From contig CAYWTB010000010.1 in NCBI GenBank assembly GCA_964461135.1, positions 1 to 64,000 of the forward strand: DNA of 64,000 nt, written 5' to 3'. The position numbers and the translations under genes were made by a program. Origin of the DNA: RQOF01 sp964461135 (lineage in GTDB: Bacteria > Calditrichota > Calditrichia > RBG-13-44-9). Of the stretch, positions 27,408 through 37,231 are shown piece by piece. Positions within the stretch are counted from its first letter, which is position 1. Each line of letters starts with the position of its first letter. Below the pieces are notes generated by a model. That model was not told the DNA's origin, searched no databases, and was given only the letters and a program-made list of their open reading frames with translations.

Positions 27408-28688
27408 ATGTTAGACCTTAAATTCATACGCGAAAATCCCGAACTGGTAAAAAGCGGGATTAAAAACAAAGGGGAGATGGGAGATGTTGACGCCATCCTT
27501 GCCCTGGATGAGAAACGAAGAGAAATTATCCAGCAGGTGGAGAGCCTGAAACATGAACGGAATGAGTTCTCACAGAAAGTGAGCCAGCTGAAAAAACAGG
27601 GTCAGTCTGCTGATGAGGTCATCAGTAAAACCCGCCAGATTTCACAGGAAATAAAAAACTTTGATGAAGAGCTAAAAAACCTGGAGCAGTCCCTGAGGGA
27701 AGAACTGGATCGTCTTCCGAATCTTCCCCACAAATCGGTTCCGGTGGGAAAAGATGCTTCCCATAATGTGGTGGTCCGTGCCTGGGGCAAAATTCCGGAA
27801 TTTGATTTTGAAATTTCCGATCACCTTACCATTGGGGAACGGCTGGATATTCTGGATTTCCCCCGGGGAAGCAAGATAACCGGCAGGGGATTTCCGGTAT
27901 ATAAAGGCATGGGGGCCCAGCTGGAACGGGCACTTATTAATTTTATGCTGGATACCCATTTGACGGAGCACGGATACAGGGAGGTGTTTACTCCTTTTTT
28001 GGTAAACCGGCAAAGCATGTATGGCACCGGACAGCTTCCCAAACTGGAGGAAGATATGTACCACGTGGAACAGGAAGATTTCTTTCTGATACCCACCGCT
28101 GAAGTTCCTATTACCAATCTGCACCGTGACGAAATCCTGGAGGGAGATAAATTGCCCATAAAGTATTGCGGATATACTGCATGCTTCCGGAGAGAAGCCG
28201 GCTCCTGGGGAAAAGATACCCGTGGTTTTTTACGGGTTCACCAGTTCAACAAGGTGGAAATGGTGAAAATTGTACTTCCCGAAACCTCTTATGATGAACT
28301 GGAATCCCTGCTGCAGAACGCCACCCGTATTCTGGAATTGCTGGGTATTCCCTACCGGGTGGTGGAATTGTGCAGTGGTGATCTAAGTTTTGGAGCTGCC
28401 AAATGTTATGATATCGAAGTTTGGTCTCCGGCCGAACAGAACTGGCTGGAAGCCAGCAGCTGCAGTAATTTTGAGGACTTCCAGGCACGGCGGATGAATA
28501 TGCGCTTTCGCCGCAGTGGTACTTCCAGACCGGAAATGCCACACACCCTCAATGGGAGTGGTCTGGCAACCTCGCGACTGATGGTTTCACTGCTAGAGGT
28601 TTACCAGACTGACGAGGGATCCGTCCTGGTCCCAGAGGTATTACGAAAATATACGGGTTTCCCAGTCATTAAACGTGAGGATTATTGA
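27408..28688 (+). CDS. serS: Seryl-tRNA synthetase
   Basis: 426 residues, full length. An N-terminal long antiparallel coiled coil (~25-105) that holds the tRNA-Ser arm is followed by the class II core: motif 2 around CFRREAGSWGKDTRG, and motif 3 near the end in LNGSGLATSRLMVSLLE. It charges tRNA-Ser (and tRNA-Sec). plsC follows with its start 6 bases after the serS stop, so the two are likely one transcript. Confidence 0.97.
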   Translation: MLDLKFIRENPELVKSGIKNKGEMGDVDAILALDEKRREIIQQVESLKHERNEFSQKVSQLKKQGQSADEVISKTRQISQEIKNFDEELKNLEQSLREELDRLPNLPHKSVPVGKDASHNVVVRAWGKIPEFDFEISDHLTIGERLDILDFPRGSKITGRGFPVYKGMGAQLERALINFMLDTHLTEHGYREVFTPFLVNRQSMYGTGQLPKLEEDMYHVEQEDFFLIPTAEVPITNLHRDEILEGDKLPIKYCGYTACFRREAGSWGKDTRGFLRVHQFNKVEMVKIVLPETSYDELESLLQNATRILELLGIPYRVVELCSGDLSFGAAKCYDIEVWSPAEQNWLEASSCSNFEDFQARRMNMRFRRSGTSRPEMPHTLNGSGLATSRLMVSLLEVYQTDEGSVLVPEVLRKYTGFPVIKREDY

Positions 28689-28693
28689 TTTCC

Positions 28694-29407
28694 ATGGTGC
28701 GATTGATTTTCTTCGTACCGGTATTTGTCTTTGCCACGGTTCTATGCTCTCTGCTGGCTATTATCGGCGGAATATTTAATCCTTATTCGCGTTATAACAA
28801 TGCGGTTATGAAACTGTGGGGAAGAATCTCTCTTCTGGCCGCCGGTGTCAAATTGCACATCACCGGTCTGGAAAATGTTCAGCCGGAAACCCCTTACATC
28901 GTGGTAGCCAATCATCAGAGTCATATTGATATACCGGTAGTCACGGTGGCCCTGCCTCTGAACCTGCGCATCATTTCCAAAAAAGAGCTCTTTAAAATTC
29001 CCGTTTTCGGCTGGGGAATGCGGGCTGCCGGGATACTGAAAATCGACCGTTCCAACCAGAAAAAATCCATTGAAACCCTCAAAAATGCAGAAAAAATTGT
29101 CCGTACTCATCAGCTGTCAATTCTGGCCTTCCCGGAAGGAACACGCAGCCCGGACGGAAAAATTCACTCCTTTAAGAAAGGACCCTTTATACTGGCAATT
29201 AACTCAGGCCTCTGCATTCTGCCGGTATCCATCAGCGGCACCCGTAAAATTATTCCCAAAGGGAAAATAAGGGTGGACAGTGGTATTGTAAAAGTAGTCA
29301 TCCATCCTCCTATCGATATCCGGGAATATTCCATTGAGAACCGAAATGCTCTGGTTGAGAAAACCAGAGAATCCATCGAGAAAGGATTCAGGCAAAATTA
29401 TGGCTAA
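28694..29407 (+). CDS. plsC: 1-acyl-sn-glycerol-3-phosphate acyltransferase
   Basis: 237 residues from ATG 28694; a TTG three codons upstream (28685) would overlap the serS stop. An N-terminal membrane helix (~4-25) precedes the PlsC domain with the catalytic NHQSHID motif (HX4D) and FPEGTRS. It makes phosphatidic acid in phospholipid synthesis. It overlaps upp by 8 bases, pointing to coupled translation. Confidence 0.92.
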   Translation: MVRLIFFVPVFVFATVLCSLLAIIGGIFNPYSRYNNAVMKLWGRISLLAAGVKLHITGLENVQPETPYIVVANHQSHIDIPVVTVALPLNLRIISKKELFKIPVFGWGMRAAGILKIDRSNQKKSIETLKNAEKIVRTHQLSILAFPEGTRSPDGKIHSFKKGPFILAINSGLCILPVSISGTRKIIPKGKIRVDSGIVKVVIHPPIDIREYSIENRNALVEKTRESIEKGFRQNYG

Positions 29408-30032
29408 TCAATCCAATATTACCATTGTTAAACACCCACTGCTCTCGGACCGGCTTGCCCGCATCCGTGACAAAAACACCCCGTTCGAGGAATTCCGGCG
29501 ACTGTTGAACCAGGTGGCTACCCTGATGACTTATGAGGCCTGCCGTCATTTCGAGACGGTTGAAAGCCGCGTGAACACTCCCGTGGAAGAAACCACCGTT
29601 CAGGTTTTGAAACGCGGGATTGTGGTGGTACCCATACTCCGCGCCGGCCTGGGTATGATTGACGGCATTATGTCCATCATCCCGGAAGCAAAAATCGGAA
29701 TCATGGGTCTTTACCGTGATGAAATTACCTTGAAACCGGTTGACTATTACCGCAATCTGCCTAAAAACCTTGAGGATGTGGATGTTCTGTTAATCGATCC
29801 CATGCTGGCTACCGGTGGAAGTGCCTCAGAAGCCGCTCATTCCCTGAAAAGGTGTGGGGCCAAACGCATTGTGATCATGGTACTGATTGCAGCCCCGGAA
29901 GGAGTGGATGCCATGCAGAAGAATCATCCCGACATCAGAATATACACAGCCTCCCTGGACCGCCAGCTAAACAGTAAGGGATATATTATGCCCGGTCTGG
30001 GTGATGCCGGGGACCGGTTTTTCGGTACCTAA
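29400..30032 (+). CDS. upp: Uracil phosphoribosyltransferase
   Basis: 210 residues, the usual length, from ATG 29400; an in-frame upstream extension to 29334 is an artefact inside plsC. It turns uracil and PRPP into UMP. The PRPP loop is LLIDPMLATGGSASEA, and the C-terminal uracil-binding YIMPGLGDAGDRFFGT is canonical. It overlaps the plsC stop by 8 bases and converges on the DUF72 gene 7 bases away. Confidence 0.97.
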   Translation: MANQSNITIVKHPLLSDRLARIRDKNTPFEEFRRLLNQVATLMTYEACRHFETVESRVNTPVEETTVQVLKRGIVVVPILRAGLGMIDGIMSIIPEAKIGIMGLYRDEITLKPVDYYRNLPKNLEDVDVLLIDPMLATGGSASEAAHSLKRCGAKRIVIMVLIAAPEGVDAMQKNHPDIRIYTASLDRQLNSKGYIMPGLGDAGDRFFGT

Positions 30033-30038
30033 GATTTC

Positions 30039-30911
30039 TCAGTGGGTCTCCTGTGCAGACAAGAATTTCTCCAGACGTTTGATTGAAAGGGGGGCAGACC
30101 CCTCATAATGATTGTTCATATTTACATACACATCCATTTTGCGATCCAGTAATTCCCGCACCACCTGCGATATCTGTTTCAATTCATCATCCCGGGGTTC
30201 CAGAATCTTATCCCATTTTCCGCCACTCCGTTCCTCAATACCACTCCGGTCCGGTCCGTGCAGGCGGATTACGGTGAAATCGGACAACCATTTCCCGAAT
30301 TCCCTGAATACCGGTATTATGGAGGGCACGTAATATCCCTGCAGAAAAACATGACCTAAATGCCGGGTTTTTAAAAAGCTGAAATAGGATTCATTTAAAT
30401 AGTTAGGATTACGGATCTCCACCGCATACTGGTAGTGGCTGTCAATTTGGTTCATAAAGGCGCCCAACCTTTCCTGAAAAACCTGCTGAGATGTCATTTT
30501 CTGCCGGTTCAGATATTCAAACTGAAACATCAGGGGACCCAGGCGATCTTTCAGGGGAGAAATACTATCAAAAAACTGTTCAAATAACCGGGAAGACAAA
30601 AAATGTGGATTCTCAACGAGCGGTTCTGTTTTCTCCTTGCGGTAAAGATGGGTAAGTGTAATACTGTTGGGAATCTTAACCGTAAACCTGAAATCTTCGG
30701 GCACCGAATTCCGGTATTCCTGCACGGTCTTGCGTGAGGGAAGAGCTATCTTATCCACCCCGAACAGCGACCAGAACCATTGATCAATCTCTACCGTGGG
30801 ATACAGATCGCTGTATTCTGCCAGGTAGTTTGAGGGTTTTGCCTCCCGGTAAACCATTCCCTGCCAGGAATCATATTTCCAGCTGCATGTACCGATGCGT
30901 AATCGAGCCAT
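30039..30911 (-). CDS. DUF72 family protein
   Basis: 290 residues with the DUF72 (YecE-like) TIM-barrel signature at the start (GTCSWKYDSWQGMVY), the KIPNSITL segment and late WSVEN-like strands. The family is widespread and its biochemical role is not settled. It lies 6 bases downstream of a membrane-protein gene, so the two probably share a transcript. Confidence 0.88.
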   Translation of the reverse strand: MARLRIGTCSWKYDSWQGMVYREAKPSNYLAEYSDLYPTVEIDQWFWSLFGVDKIALPSRKTVQEYRNSVPEDFRFTVKIPNSITLTHLYRKEKTEPLVENPHFLSSRLFEQFFDSISPLKDRLGPLMFQFEYLNRQKMTSQQVFQERLGAFMNQIDSHYQYAVEIRNPNYLNESYFSFLKTRHLGHVFLQGYYVPSIIPVFREFGKWLSDFTVIRLHGPDRSGIEERSGGKWDKILEPRDDELKQISQVVRELLDRKMDVYVNMNNHYEGSAPLSIKRLEKFLSAQETH

Positions 30912-30917
30912 ATTATT

Positions 30918-31835
30918 TCACCAGTCATCATATTCCATTTCGTGGGCCTCCAGCACTTCTCTTCTCAGTTGTGCCGGCTCGGCTTCCAGGATCTGCACAA
31001 AATTGGCCAGCACCCCAAATCGGGAAGCCCGGATACCAATTTGCACAAACACGGACAATTGCAGAACAAGCAGTTGAATGATCAGGCTAAGCAGGTGTGT
31101 GTCATCCAGAATCTGCTGAGTTATCCAATAAATAACAACCGCGAGTATCCACAGCAACATCAGAAGTAAATATAACGTGTAAAACCGCCGGGGGTGTTTC
31201 AAAAACAGCCGCACAGACCTGAAAAATTCTGTAGCCACCGAAGCCGAACCATATTGAATAACCCCGACCCTGGTCAGGTCCAGCAGCAGCAGGACAAGAA
31301 GCATAAATAATCCCCAGATCCCTCCGGCACTGACAAAAAAATAAAAATACCCGTTTTCAATAAAGGGCTGTGGAAGAAAAAGAGCAAGTGGCAAAAGCAG
31401 TAACAATCCAAGCAGGGCACCGCTTAGTAATATAAACGGGATAAAGATTGCCGTTTTGAACATGGGCCACATGGTTCCGAGAGACCACAAAAAAAACTGT
31501 TTATAGCGAACCTTCTTCCTTGAAAAATAAGAGGTTATAAGGCCTCCGCTCAATAAAAGAAATACAAAATACTGTACCAGAATTCCGGTTTTCAGCGGAT
31601 AGAGGGCACTATGCACCGATTGATTCATGTAGTAATAAAACTCGGCATAGTAGGTATAAATACTTTGGTGAGCCAGCACATCCGTAACCAGACGATTAAT
31701 AAAAAATTCATCGAAGGCTTGCAGGTAAGGATGTATAAAAAGCGTTGCCACCAGCAGATTTATTGCCCAGAACAGGAACAATAATGCGCGCAGACGCCAG
31801 GTTTGTAAAATTCCTTCCACCAGAGCACGAATCAT
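30918..31835 (-). CDS. Integral membrane protein, function unknown
   Basis: 305 residues with about seven hydrophobic segments (~17-34, 90-106, two in 117-155, 163-187, 216-241, 247-267) separated by short loops; a longer aromatic loop (~45-75) precedes the second. GGAG lies 5 bases before ATG 31835. No catalytic or transporter motif is recognised. It sits between an M1 peptidase and DUF72 on the same strand. Confidence 0.75.
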   Translation of the reverse strand: MIRALVEGILQTWRLRALLFLFWAINLLVATLFIHPYLQAFDEFFINRLVTDVLAHQSIYTYYAEFYYYMNQSVHSALYPLKTGILVQYFVFLLLSGGLITSYFSRKKVRYKQFFLWSLGTMWPMFKTAIFIPFILLSGALLGLLLLLPLALFLPQPFIENGYFYFFVSAGGIWGLFMLLVLLLLDLTRVGVIQYGSASVATEFFRSVRLFLKHPRRFYTLYLLLMLLWILAVVIYWITQQILDDTHLLSLIIQLLVLQLSVFVQIGIRASRFGVLANFVQILEAEPAQLRREVLEAHEMEYDDW

Positions 31836-31856
31836 AAAATCTCCGGAATTTGGTGC

Positions 31857-33746
31857 TTAAAACAATCCCAGCAGGGTTTGCTGATAAAGCCTGAGGGATT
31901 TTAACCAGTGGCGATAAAAAGCTATTTTATTGTTCTTAACCGTGAGCGAATTATTGATCCAGTCCAGATCCAGCCAGACTTTTGTCTCAGGATCAACCCA
32001 TACCGATATTAATTCATCCGGCCGGTTATAGCGCAACACCAGAAGAGAATCTTCGCCATTCCAGTGCTCCGTAAGGGTATCACCCCTGGAAAATACGCAC
32101 TTTATTTCCACCGGAAAAATAAAACCTCCCCGCTTCCTGATAACCGTCTCCGAAGTAAATTGTGTCTCAAGTTTATCTGCTTCTTTGGGGGCAGAAGAGG
32201 ACAAAGAGGACAGGCGATCCACCGAATAATCCAGAGAAAGGGTTTCCTGCAGGGCCTGTCTGAAAAAATCGTTCATATTACGACCGGCCGTTTCATTAAC
32301 TGTTCTGATAAAATCCGCCGTGCCCGGATGTTTAAATTTATAGTCCGACTGGTAGTTTCGCATGATTTGATCCATCATATTCCTGCCCAGAAAATTTTCC
32401 AGAGTATAAAGAATAAGAACGGGTTTATCATAGGTATAAATTCCATATTCACGTCTGTTATAATCCCAGGAGGGGGCCAGCACAACATTCAGATCCGGAG
32501 CTTTCATGTAGCTTTCTTTATGGCGGTCATAATCACCCTTCAGGATGCCGAAAATATCAGCAGCCGAGCGATGCTTTCCGTATAGATCTGACATGATTCT
32601 GGTTACGGCATAACTGGTAAATCCCTCGTCCAGCCAGGGCTCTTCCGCTTCATTACTGGCTAGCATTCCGTAAAAATACTGATGAGCATACTCATGAATG
32701 GTCACTTCCTCCGGAAACAGTTTGAAATTATCCGGCAGGCCCTTGACACTGCCGCAGGTAATAAAACAGGGATATTCCATGCCGGCCGCACCAAAAGCAT
32801 AAAGGGGCGGATCCACCAGAATGAGACTGGGATAGGGATAAGGCATCAACCATTTGTTTAAATACAGAATTGCTCCTTCTATCGCCCGGAAGTAACGGAC
32901 CACCTGATCCCGGTGCTCCGGGGCATACATCAGCGTTACCACAATTCCTGCAATCCTCCGGGTCTCCGTTCTGAAACGGGGCCAGGCAGTTATAGCAAAA
33001 TCGTGGACATCCTCCGCCCTCCAGTGTAAAATCTGTAAAGAATCATTATGCCATTCACTCATTAAAAGGCCGGTAGATCCAGCAGTATATTCAACTGGAA
33101 GGGTAAGTTCAACTTCATATACTCCGAAATCCGCAAAAAATTCACTATTGGGAAAGAACTGATGGCAATTCCATTTGCCGTCAATGAATACACCGATTTT
33201 AGGAAACCACTGACCGATCAGATAAAAATCATTGACATAACCCGTACGGGCAATAATCCGGGGAAGCCGGCAGGTAAAAGCTATCTCCAGGACCAGCTCA
33301 TCACCGGGTAGCAGCGGCTCCGGGAGGGGAACACGTATTACCGTAGAATCATTAACATTACCATCATCCGGTCGTATGAATTCAATCTGATCGGTAAGAT
33401 CATGCTTCCCGTTCAGAATCATGCTGTTAATATCTATTCTCCCCGGATGCTCCATGGAAGAATGGAAAAACCGGCGATGCCGCCTGGATATATCAGAAAG
33501 GAAAGTCGATTTATCAGATTTGAAAGCGTTCAAGTACAGATGCAGTTGTAATTCCCGGGCTTCTATTTTTGCTGTATTTTTCCATTTCAGGCTTTCATAG
33601 GCATATAAAATCCTGCTTTTCGTATCGAGATGCGCGTTTATATTATAATTGGCGGTACGATTTGAAAGGGGTTTATCAAAAATAATCTGGGATATTCCAC
33701 AGAAACAGAATATTAATACAAAAATCTGTGTGGCTGTTATACGCAC
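31857..33746 (-). CDS. M1-family metallopeptidase, secreted
   Basis: 629 residues. A signal peptide (~1-20) and a beta-sandwich N-terminal domain precede the gluzincin site HEYAH (351-355) with the third zinc ligand Glu374 (WLDEGFTSY), spacing as in M1 aminopeptidases. The substrate motif reads GMEYP (322-326) in place of the classic GAMEN. The GTG start at 33746 is supported by GGAGG 7 bases upstream. It probably cleaves peptides in the periplasm or outside. Confidence 0.9.
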   Translation of the reverse strand: MRITATQIFVLIFCFCGISQIIFDKPLSNRTANYNINAHLDTKSRILYAYESLKWKNTAKIEARELQLHLYLNAFKSDKSTFLSDISRRHRRFFHSSMEHPGRIDINSMILNGKHDLTDQIEFIRPDDGNVNDSTVIRVPLPEPLLPGDELVLEIAFTCRLPRIIARTGYVNDFYLIGQWFPKIGVFIDGKWNCHQFFPNSEFFADFGVYEVELTLPVEYTAGSTGLLMSEWHNDSLQILHWRAEDVHDFAITAWPRFRTETRRIAGIVVTLMYAPEHRDQVVRYFRAIEGAILYLNKWLMPYPYPSLILVDPPLYAFGAAGMEYPCFITCGSVKGLPDNFKLFPEEVTIHEYAHQYFYGMLASNEAEEPWLDEGFTSYAVTRIMSDLYGKHRSAADIFGILKGDYDRHKESYMKAPDLNVVLAPSWDYNRREYGIYTYDKPVLILYTLENFLGRNMMDQIMRNYQSDYKFKHPGTADFIRTVNETAGRNMNDFFRQALQETLSLDYSVDRLSSLSSSAPKEADKLETQFTSETVIRKRGGFIFPVEIKCVFSRGDTLTEHWNGEDSLLVLRYNRPDELISVWVDPETKVWLDLDWINNSLTVKNNKIAFYRHWLKSLRLYQQTLLGLF

Positions 33747-33835
33747 CTTGGATCCTCCGGGAAAGAGACAGATTTCTGCATATAATAAAAAGGGGAGGGG
33801 TGGGAAGCAAATAAAATAATAGGATTATTGGGAAG

Positions 33836-35527
33836 TTATACGGAAACGCAGACTTTGTTTCGCCCGCTTTCCTTGGCCCGGTAGAGGGCCTTATCGGCAT
33901 TTAATATGAGCTGGTATGCTGTTGTTCCATCCGGGGGAAAACTGGATACTCCTGAACTGATGGTCAGTTTTCCGCCGGGAACGGTCTGAATCTGGGGCAG
34001 ATCAAGTTTCTCCACTATCTGGCGGAGTTTTTCAGCCGTTTTCTGCGCACCTTCCTTGGACAATTCAGGACAGATGATACAGAATTCCTCTCCTCCATAA
34101 CGGCAGACCATATCACTGGTGCGGGTGTTCTCCAGCATGGTATGGGCAATACGCCTTAGAATAAGATCCCCGGATTGATGGCCATATTTATCATTATAAT
34201 GCTTAAAGAAATCGATATCTATCATAATGAGGGAAAATACCGATGTGTGGCGCTGGGCACGACTGATTTCGCGGTTTAGCTGCAGAATGAAATAACGGTA
34301 ATTGTACAGATCCGTCAGTGGATCTGTAATCGCTTCCTTTTCCGCTTTTATAAATAGAAAACGAAGCTGCTCCATAAGGAGTAAATTCTGATACATGTAG
34401 CTGGCGGTACGAATAAGGGTTTCAAGAAACCGATACTCGCCGGTGGAAATAGTCCGGTGCGATTTATAATTATCCAGGAAAATAAAGCCCGCCCGGTAGA
34501 GAGATTCACTGGACAGATATTCCTTCAGATTACTCAGGATTATATCCATATCCACATCTTCCTGGTTATACAGGCTGGGCATGAAAGACTCAAAAAGCGG
34601 AAGAACTCCTTCCCCGATATCTGCCGAATCCTGTTCGTTCATCGGTATACCCAGGTAGGCAAAAATAAACTGACTGGTTTCCAGGCTGGTAAGAACATTT
34701 TTTAATTTTGGATCTTCGATCTGGTTCAGATTTCTTACCAGAATCACCGGATTTTTCTCAAACATCCGGTGGATAAAAGGACTGGTCACCGGATATTCAT
34801 ATACTCCCCATTCACTCTGATCAATTCCCCGCGCATACTTTATCTCCATTACCATTCGCTCCGGATCCACATCAAGAAAGGCACACCGCTCAAAGTTAAA
34901 GTGTTTAAAGATCTCATCCACCAGAGTTGTCTTGAACATTTCCGGATTACGGGAGGCCTGTAAGACAGATAAAATGGAAAGGACGTTTTCCAGAGAAGTG
35001 TTGTACTCCCTCAAACGCTGCGATGTGGTTTCCAGGCGCCGGTTAAATACCTCCAGCTCCTGTACTTTATTGGTAAGCCGATCTACAATAGAGCGTTCAA
35101 ACTGACTATGGAAAATTTCCTTTTGATCTTCCCTGACAATATCCTTCTTTCCCTTGAGAAACTGCAGCAACTGGTCCGTAAACAGGTTAATATCTATGGG
35201 TTTCTGAATAAAACCATCACAACCGGCAATGAGCGTTTTCTCCCGGGCATTTTCTTCCTTCATCCCGGTTAAAGCAACCACCACGACCTCTTTCAGTTCT
35301 TCGGTGTTTCTGAATTTGGTGGTAAGTTCGTCCCCGCGAATATCCGGCAAATCAATATCCATGATTATCAAATGGGGACGTTCTTTCAGGGCCATTTTCA
35401 TTCCCGCCAGACCGCTGGTGGCTTCATAATACCAGAAAGGCGATTTATTCAGTACCCTCCGCATTAACATGCAGGCGTCGGGATCATCTTCAATGTACAA
35501 TACTTTAACTGTCTTCGGGTCTGTCAT
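33836..35527 (-). CDS. Response regulator with GGDEF diguanylate cyclase output
   Basis: 563 residues. A receiver domain (~6-128) has phospho-acceptor Asp57 (IIMDIDLPD), acidic EDD near residues 13-15 and the QKP lysine. A short coiled coil and a GAF-like sensor (~190-370) follow, then a GGDEF domain with GGEEF (478-482) and an RTSD inhibitory site five residues before it. It should make cyclic di-GMP when phosphorylated. No histidine kinase lies nearby. Confidence 0.93.
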   Translation of the reverse strand: MTDPKTVKVLYIEDDPDACMLMRRVLNKSPFWYYEATSGLAGMKMALKERPHLIIMDIDLPDIRGDELTTKFRNTEELKEVVVVALTGMKEENAREKTLIAGCDGFIQKPIDINLFTDQLLQFLKGKKDIVREDQKEIFHSQFERSIVDRLTNKVQELEVFNRRLETTSQRLREYNTSLENVLSILSVLQASRNPEMFKTTLVDEIFKHFNFERCAFLDVDPERMVMEIKYARGIDQSEWGVYEYPVTSPFIHRMFEKNPVILVRNLNQIEDPKLKNVLTSLETSQFIFAYLGIPMNEQDSADIGEGVLPLFESFMPSLYNQEDVDMDIILSNLKEYLSSESLYRAGFIFLDNYKSHRTISTGEYRFLETLIRTASYMYQNLLLMEQLRFLFIKAEKEAITDPLTDLYNYRYFILQLNREISRAQRHTSVFSLIMIDIDFFKHYNDKYGHQSGDLILRRIAHTMLENTRTSDMVCRYGGEEFCIICPELSKEGAQKTAEKLRQIVEKLDLPQIQTVPGGKLTISSGVSSFPPDGTTAYQLILNADKALYRAKESGRNKVCVSV

Positions 35528-35936
35528 GTTTTTTATAAATTTTCACTTACAAGGTATTTATTGAAACCATCCTCTGAATCACCTGTTTTGTAAAAATATA
35601 AACGAATCCTTGCTCCCAAACAATACCGATCTTCGAGAATATTAAAAAAATGATAATTGGGATTATGAAAATGATTTTTTTTCAAACTCCCTTTTTAATA
35701 ACTACATCCATATAAGATAAACTGCCATTTACAGCGGAACCGTGAATTCAGCCTTTTACTTATAGAAAATTTATTGATTATTTCGGCAATTAATGTGAGC
35801 TAGAACAATTTTATCATTTTTTTGAAAAATTTAAATACCCTGCCGTTTCATTCCCGGCACCAGGAAAATATTTTTAAAATCATAAAATTTCAATAAAAGA
35901 TGTTAAATTTAAGGCTTTGTTTTCGGGAGCTCTTAT
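35528..35936. other. AT-rich intergenic region between divergent genes
   Basis: 409 bases between the GGDEF gene (minus) and the YitT gene (plus). No gene, RNA or clear repeat seen; promoters for both neighbours are expected here. Confidence 0.35.
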
Positions 35937-36867
35937 ATGGGTAAATTATTAAGAAAATTGCCTTTTGTTGATTATTTCTTCATTACCCTGGGTGCCATAA
36001 TTATGGCGTTGGCAATAGGGGTATTTCTGGTGGATGCACGGGTAGTACCGGGAGGAGTAAGCGGGTTATCTATGGCTGTTCACTATCTTTCCGATAACCG
36101 GCTGCCGGTGGGTATGATGATGTGGCTGTTTAACATTCCACTTTATTTCTGGGGTATACGGGTCCTGGGAAAACGCTATGGTGCGCGGACGTTTTATGGT
36201 TTTTCCACTAATTCTTTCTTCATTGATTTTTTTCGGGGCGATGTTCCGGGACGGAAAATCATGCAGTTACAGAAAACCGACACCATTCTGGACCTGCAGA
36301 AACATGATTTTCTTTTTCTAATACTCCTCGGTGCTGTTCTGCTGGGTATCGGCCTGGGTATAATATTCAAATTTAAAGGCACTACAGGCGGTTCGGAAAT
36401 CATCGCCGCCATACTCCACAAACGCTTCGGATTCAAACCCGGGCAAGCCATTATGTTGATTGACTCTTTTGTTATTTCATTTGCCGGAGTGGTGATCTAC
36501 TGGAAGCATCTTTCTATTGACCGGCCGCCATGTCTCTTACCCTCTATGCGTTCTTTCTGCTTTTCGTATCCAGTAAACTGGTGGATGTTATTCTCGATGG
36601 ATTCAATTATGCACGGGCGGTCTATATCATTTCAGATAAATACCGGGAAATTTCGGATGCCATCATCCACGAAATGAGCTGGGGGCAACCGCCCTGAAAG
36701 CAAGAGGACTATACAAAAATATCGACCGCGAGGTCATCATGACGGTGGTAACCCGTAAGGAAATCAGCAAACTAACCGAGCTGATTGAAAATATAGATTC
36801 GGATGATTTTGCTATAATATCGGATGTACATGAAGTCCTGGGGGAAGGTTTTAGGAGAAGAATCTGA
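35937..36867 (+). pseudogene. YitT-family (DUF161/DUF2179) membrane protein, two frameshifts
   Basis: The first frame gives an ATG with GGGAG upstream and a normal YitT start (DYFFITLGAIIMALAIG, ARVVPGGVSGLSM) with several membrane helices. At ~36522-36530 (GGCCGCC) one base is missing: restoring it gives DRPAMSLTLYAFFLLFVSSKLVDVILDG. At the G run 36681-36685 a second base is missing: with six G it reads MSWGATALKARG and runs to TGA 36865-36867 through a typical DUF2179 domain (VIMTVVTRKEISKLTELI). All parts of the protein are still readable, so the damage is recent or comes from sequence error. Function of the family is unknown. Confidence 0.85.
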
Positions 36868-36980
36868 AAAAATGCTGTTTTTGTAACTTTCCGGGCCGAA
36901 AAGAATCTATAAACAGGAATTCCCGCCAGCAAAAAATTATGAATTTTTACGGGAACATTTTATTTTTAAAACTGTATTTA
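36868..36980. other. Short AT-rich spacer
   Basis: Non-coding spacer after the broken YitT gene, leading to the promoter of the small ORF. Nothing else seen. Confidence 0.3.
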
Positions 36981-37009
36981 TTGACTTAATTCACAAAACA
37001 AAGGATATA
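36981..37009 (+). promoter_or_regulatory. Sigma-70-type promoter for a small ORF
   Basis: TTGACT (36981-36986) and GATATA (37004-37009) with exactly 17 bases between them, about 40 bases upstream of ATG 37049. One of the best promoter-like pairs in the window. Confidence 0.5.
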
Positions 37010-37048
37010 ACCGAATTAATTTTGTACAAAAGAAACACGGAGGACGTC

Positions 37049-37105
37049 ATGAAGCTTAAGATGAAAATAAAAATGAAAATCAAGAAATATCAGGAAAATG
37101 ATTAA
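37049..37105 (+). CDS. Possible 18-residue lysine-rich small protein
   Basis: MKLKMKIKMKIKKYQEND, preceded by a strong ribosome site (ACGGAGG, 37037-37043) with a 5-base spacer and by a well-spaced promoter. Lys alternates with Met/Ile/Leu over residues 2-13, which would form an amphipathic strand or short cationic peptide. Nothing similar is known to me. The low complexity (AAG/AAA/ATG codons) means it might be chance, but the coincidence of promoter, ribosome site, start and stop is notable. Confidence 0.35.
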   Translation: MKLKMKIKMKIKKYQEND

Positions 37106-37231
37106 TCTATAAGGGTTCAGTAATTTTTTATTCCTGATTAAATCTTGCTTCACACTAAATTTCCGGGCTCGGCTATAAATCATCTCCGATTTACCCAATC
37201 AACTTTTTCATTTACTATTAGAAAATTTTCC
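37106..37231. other. Short intergenic spacer
   Basis: Non-coding spacer between the small ORF and the convergent gene; no clear terminator hairpin was found. Confidence 0.25.
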
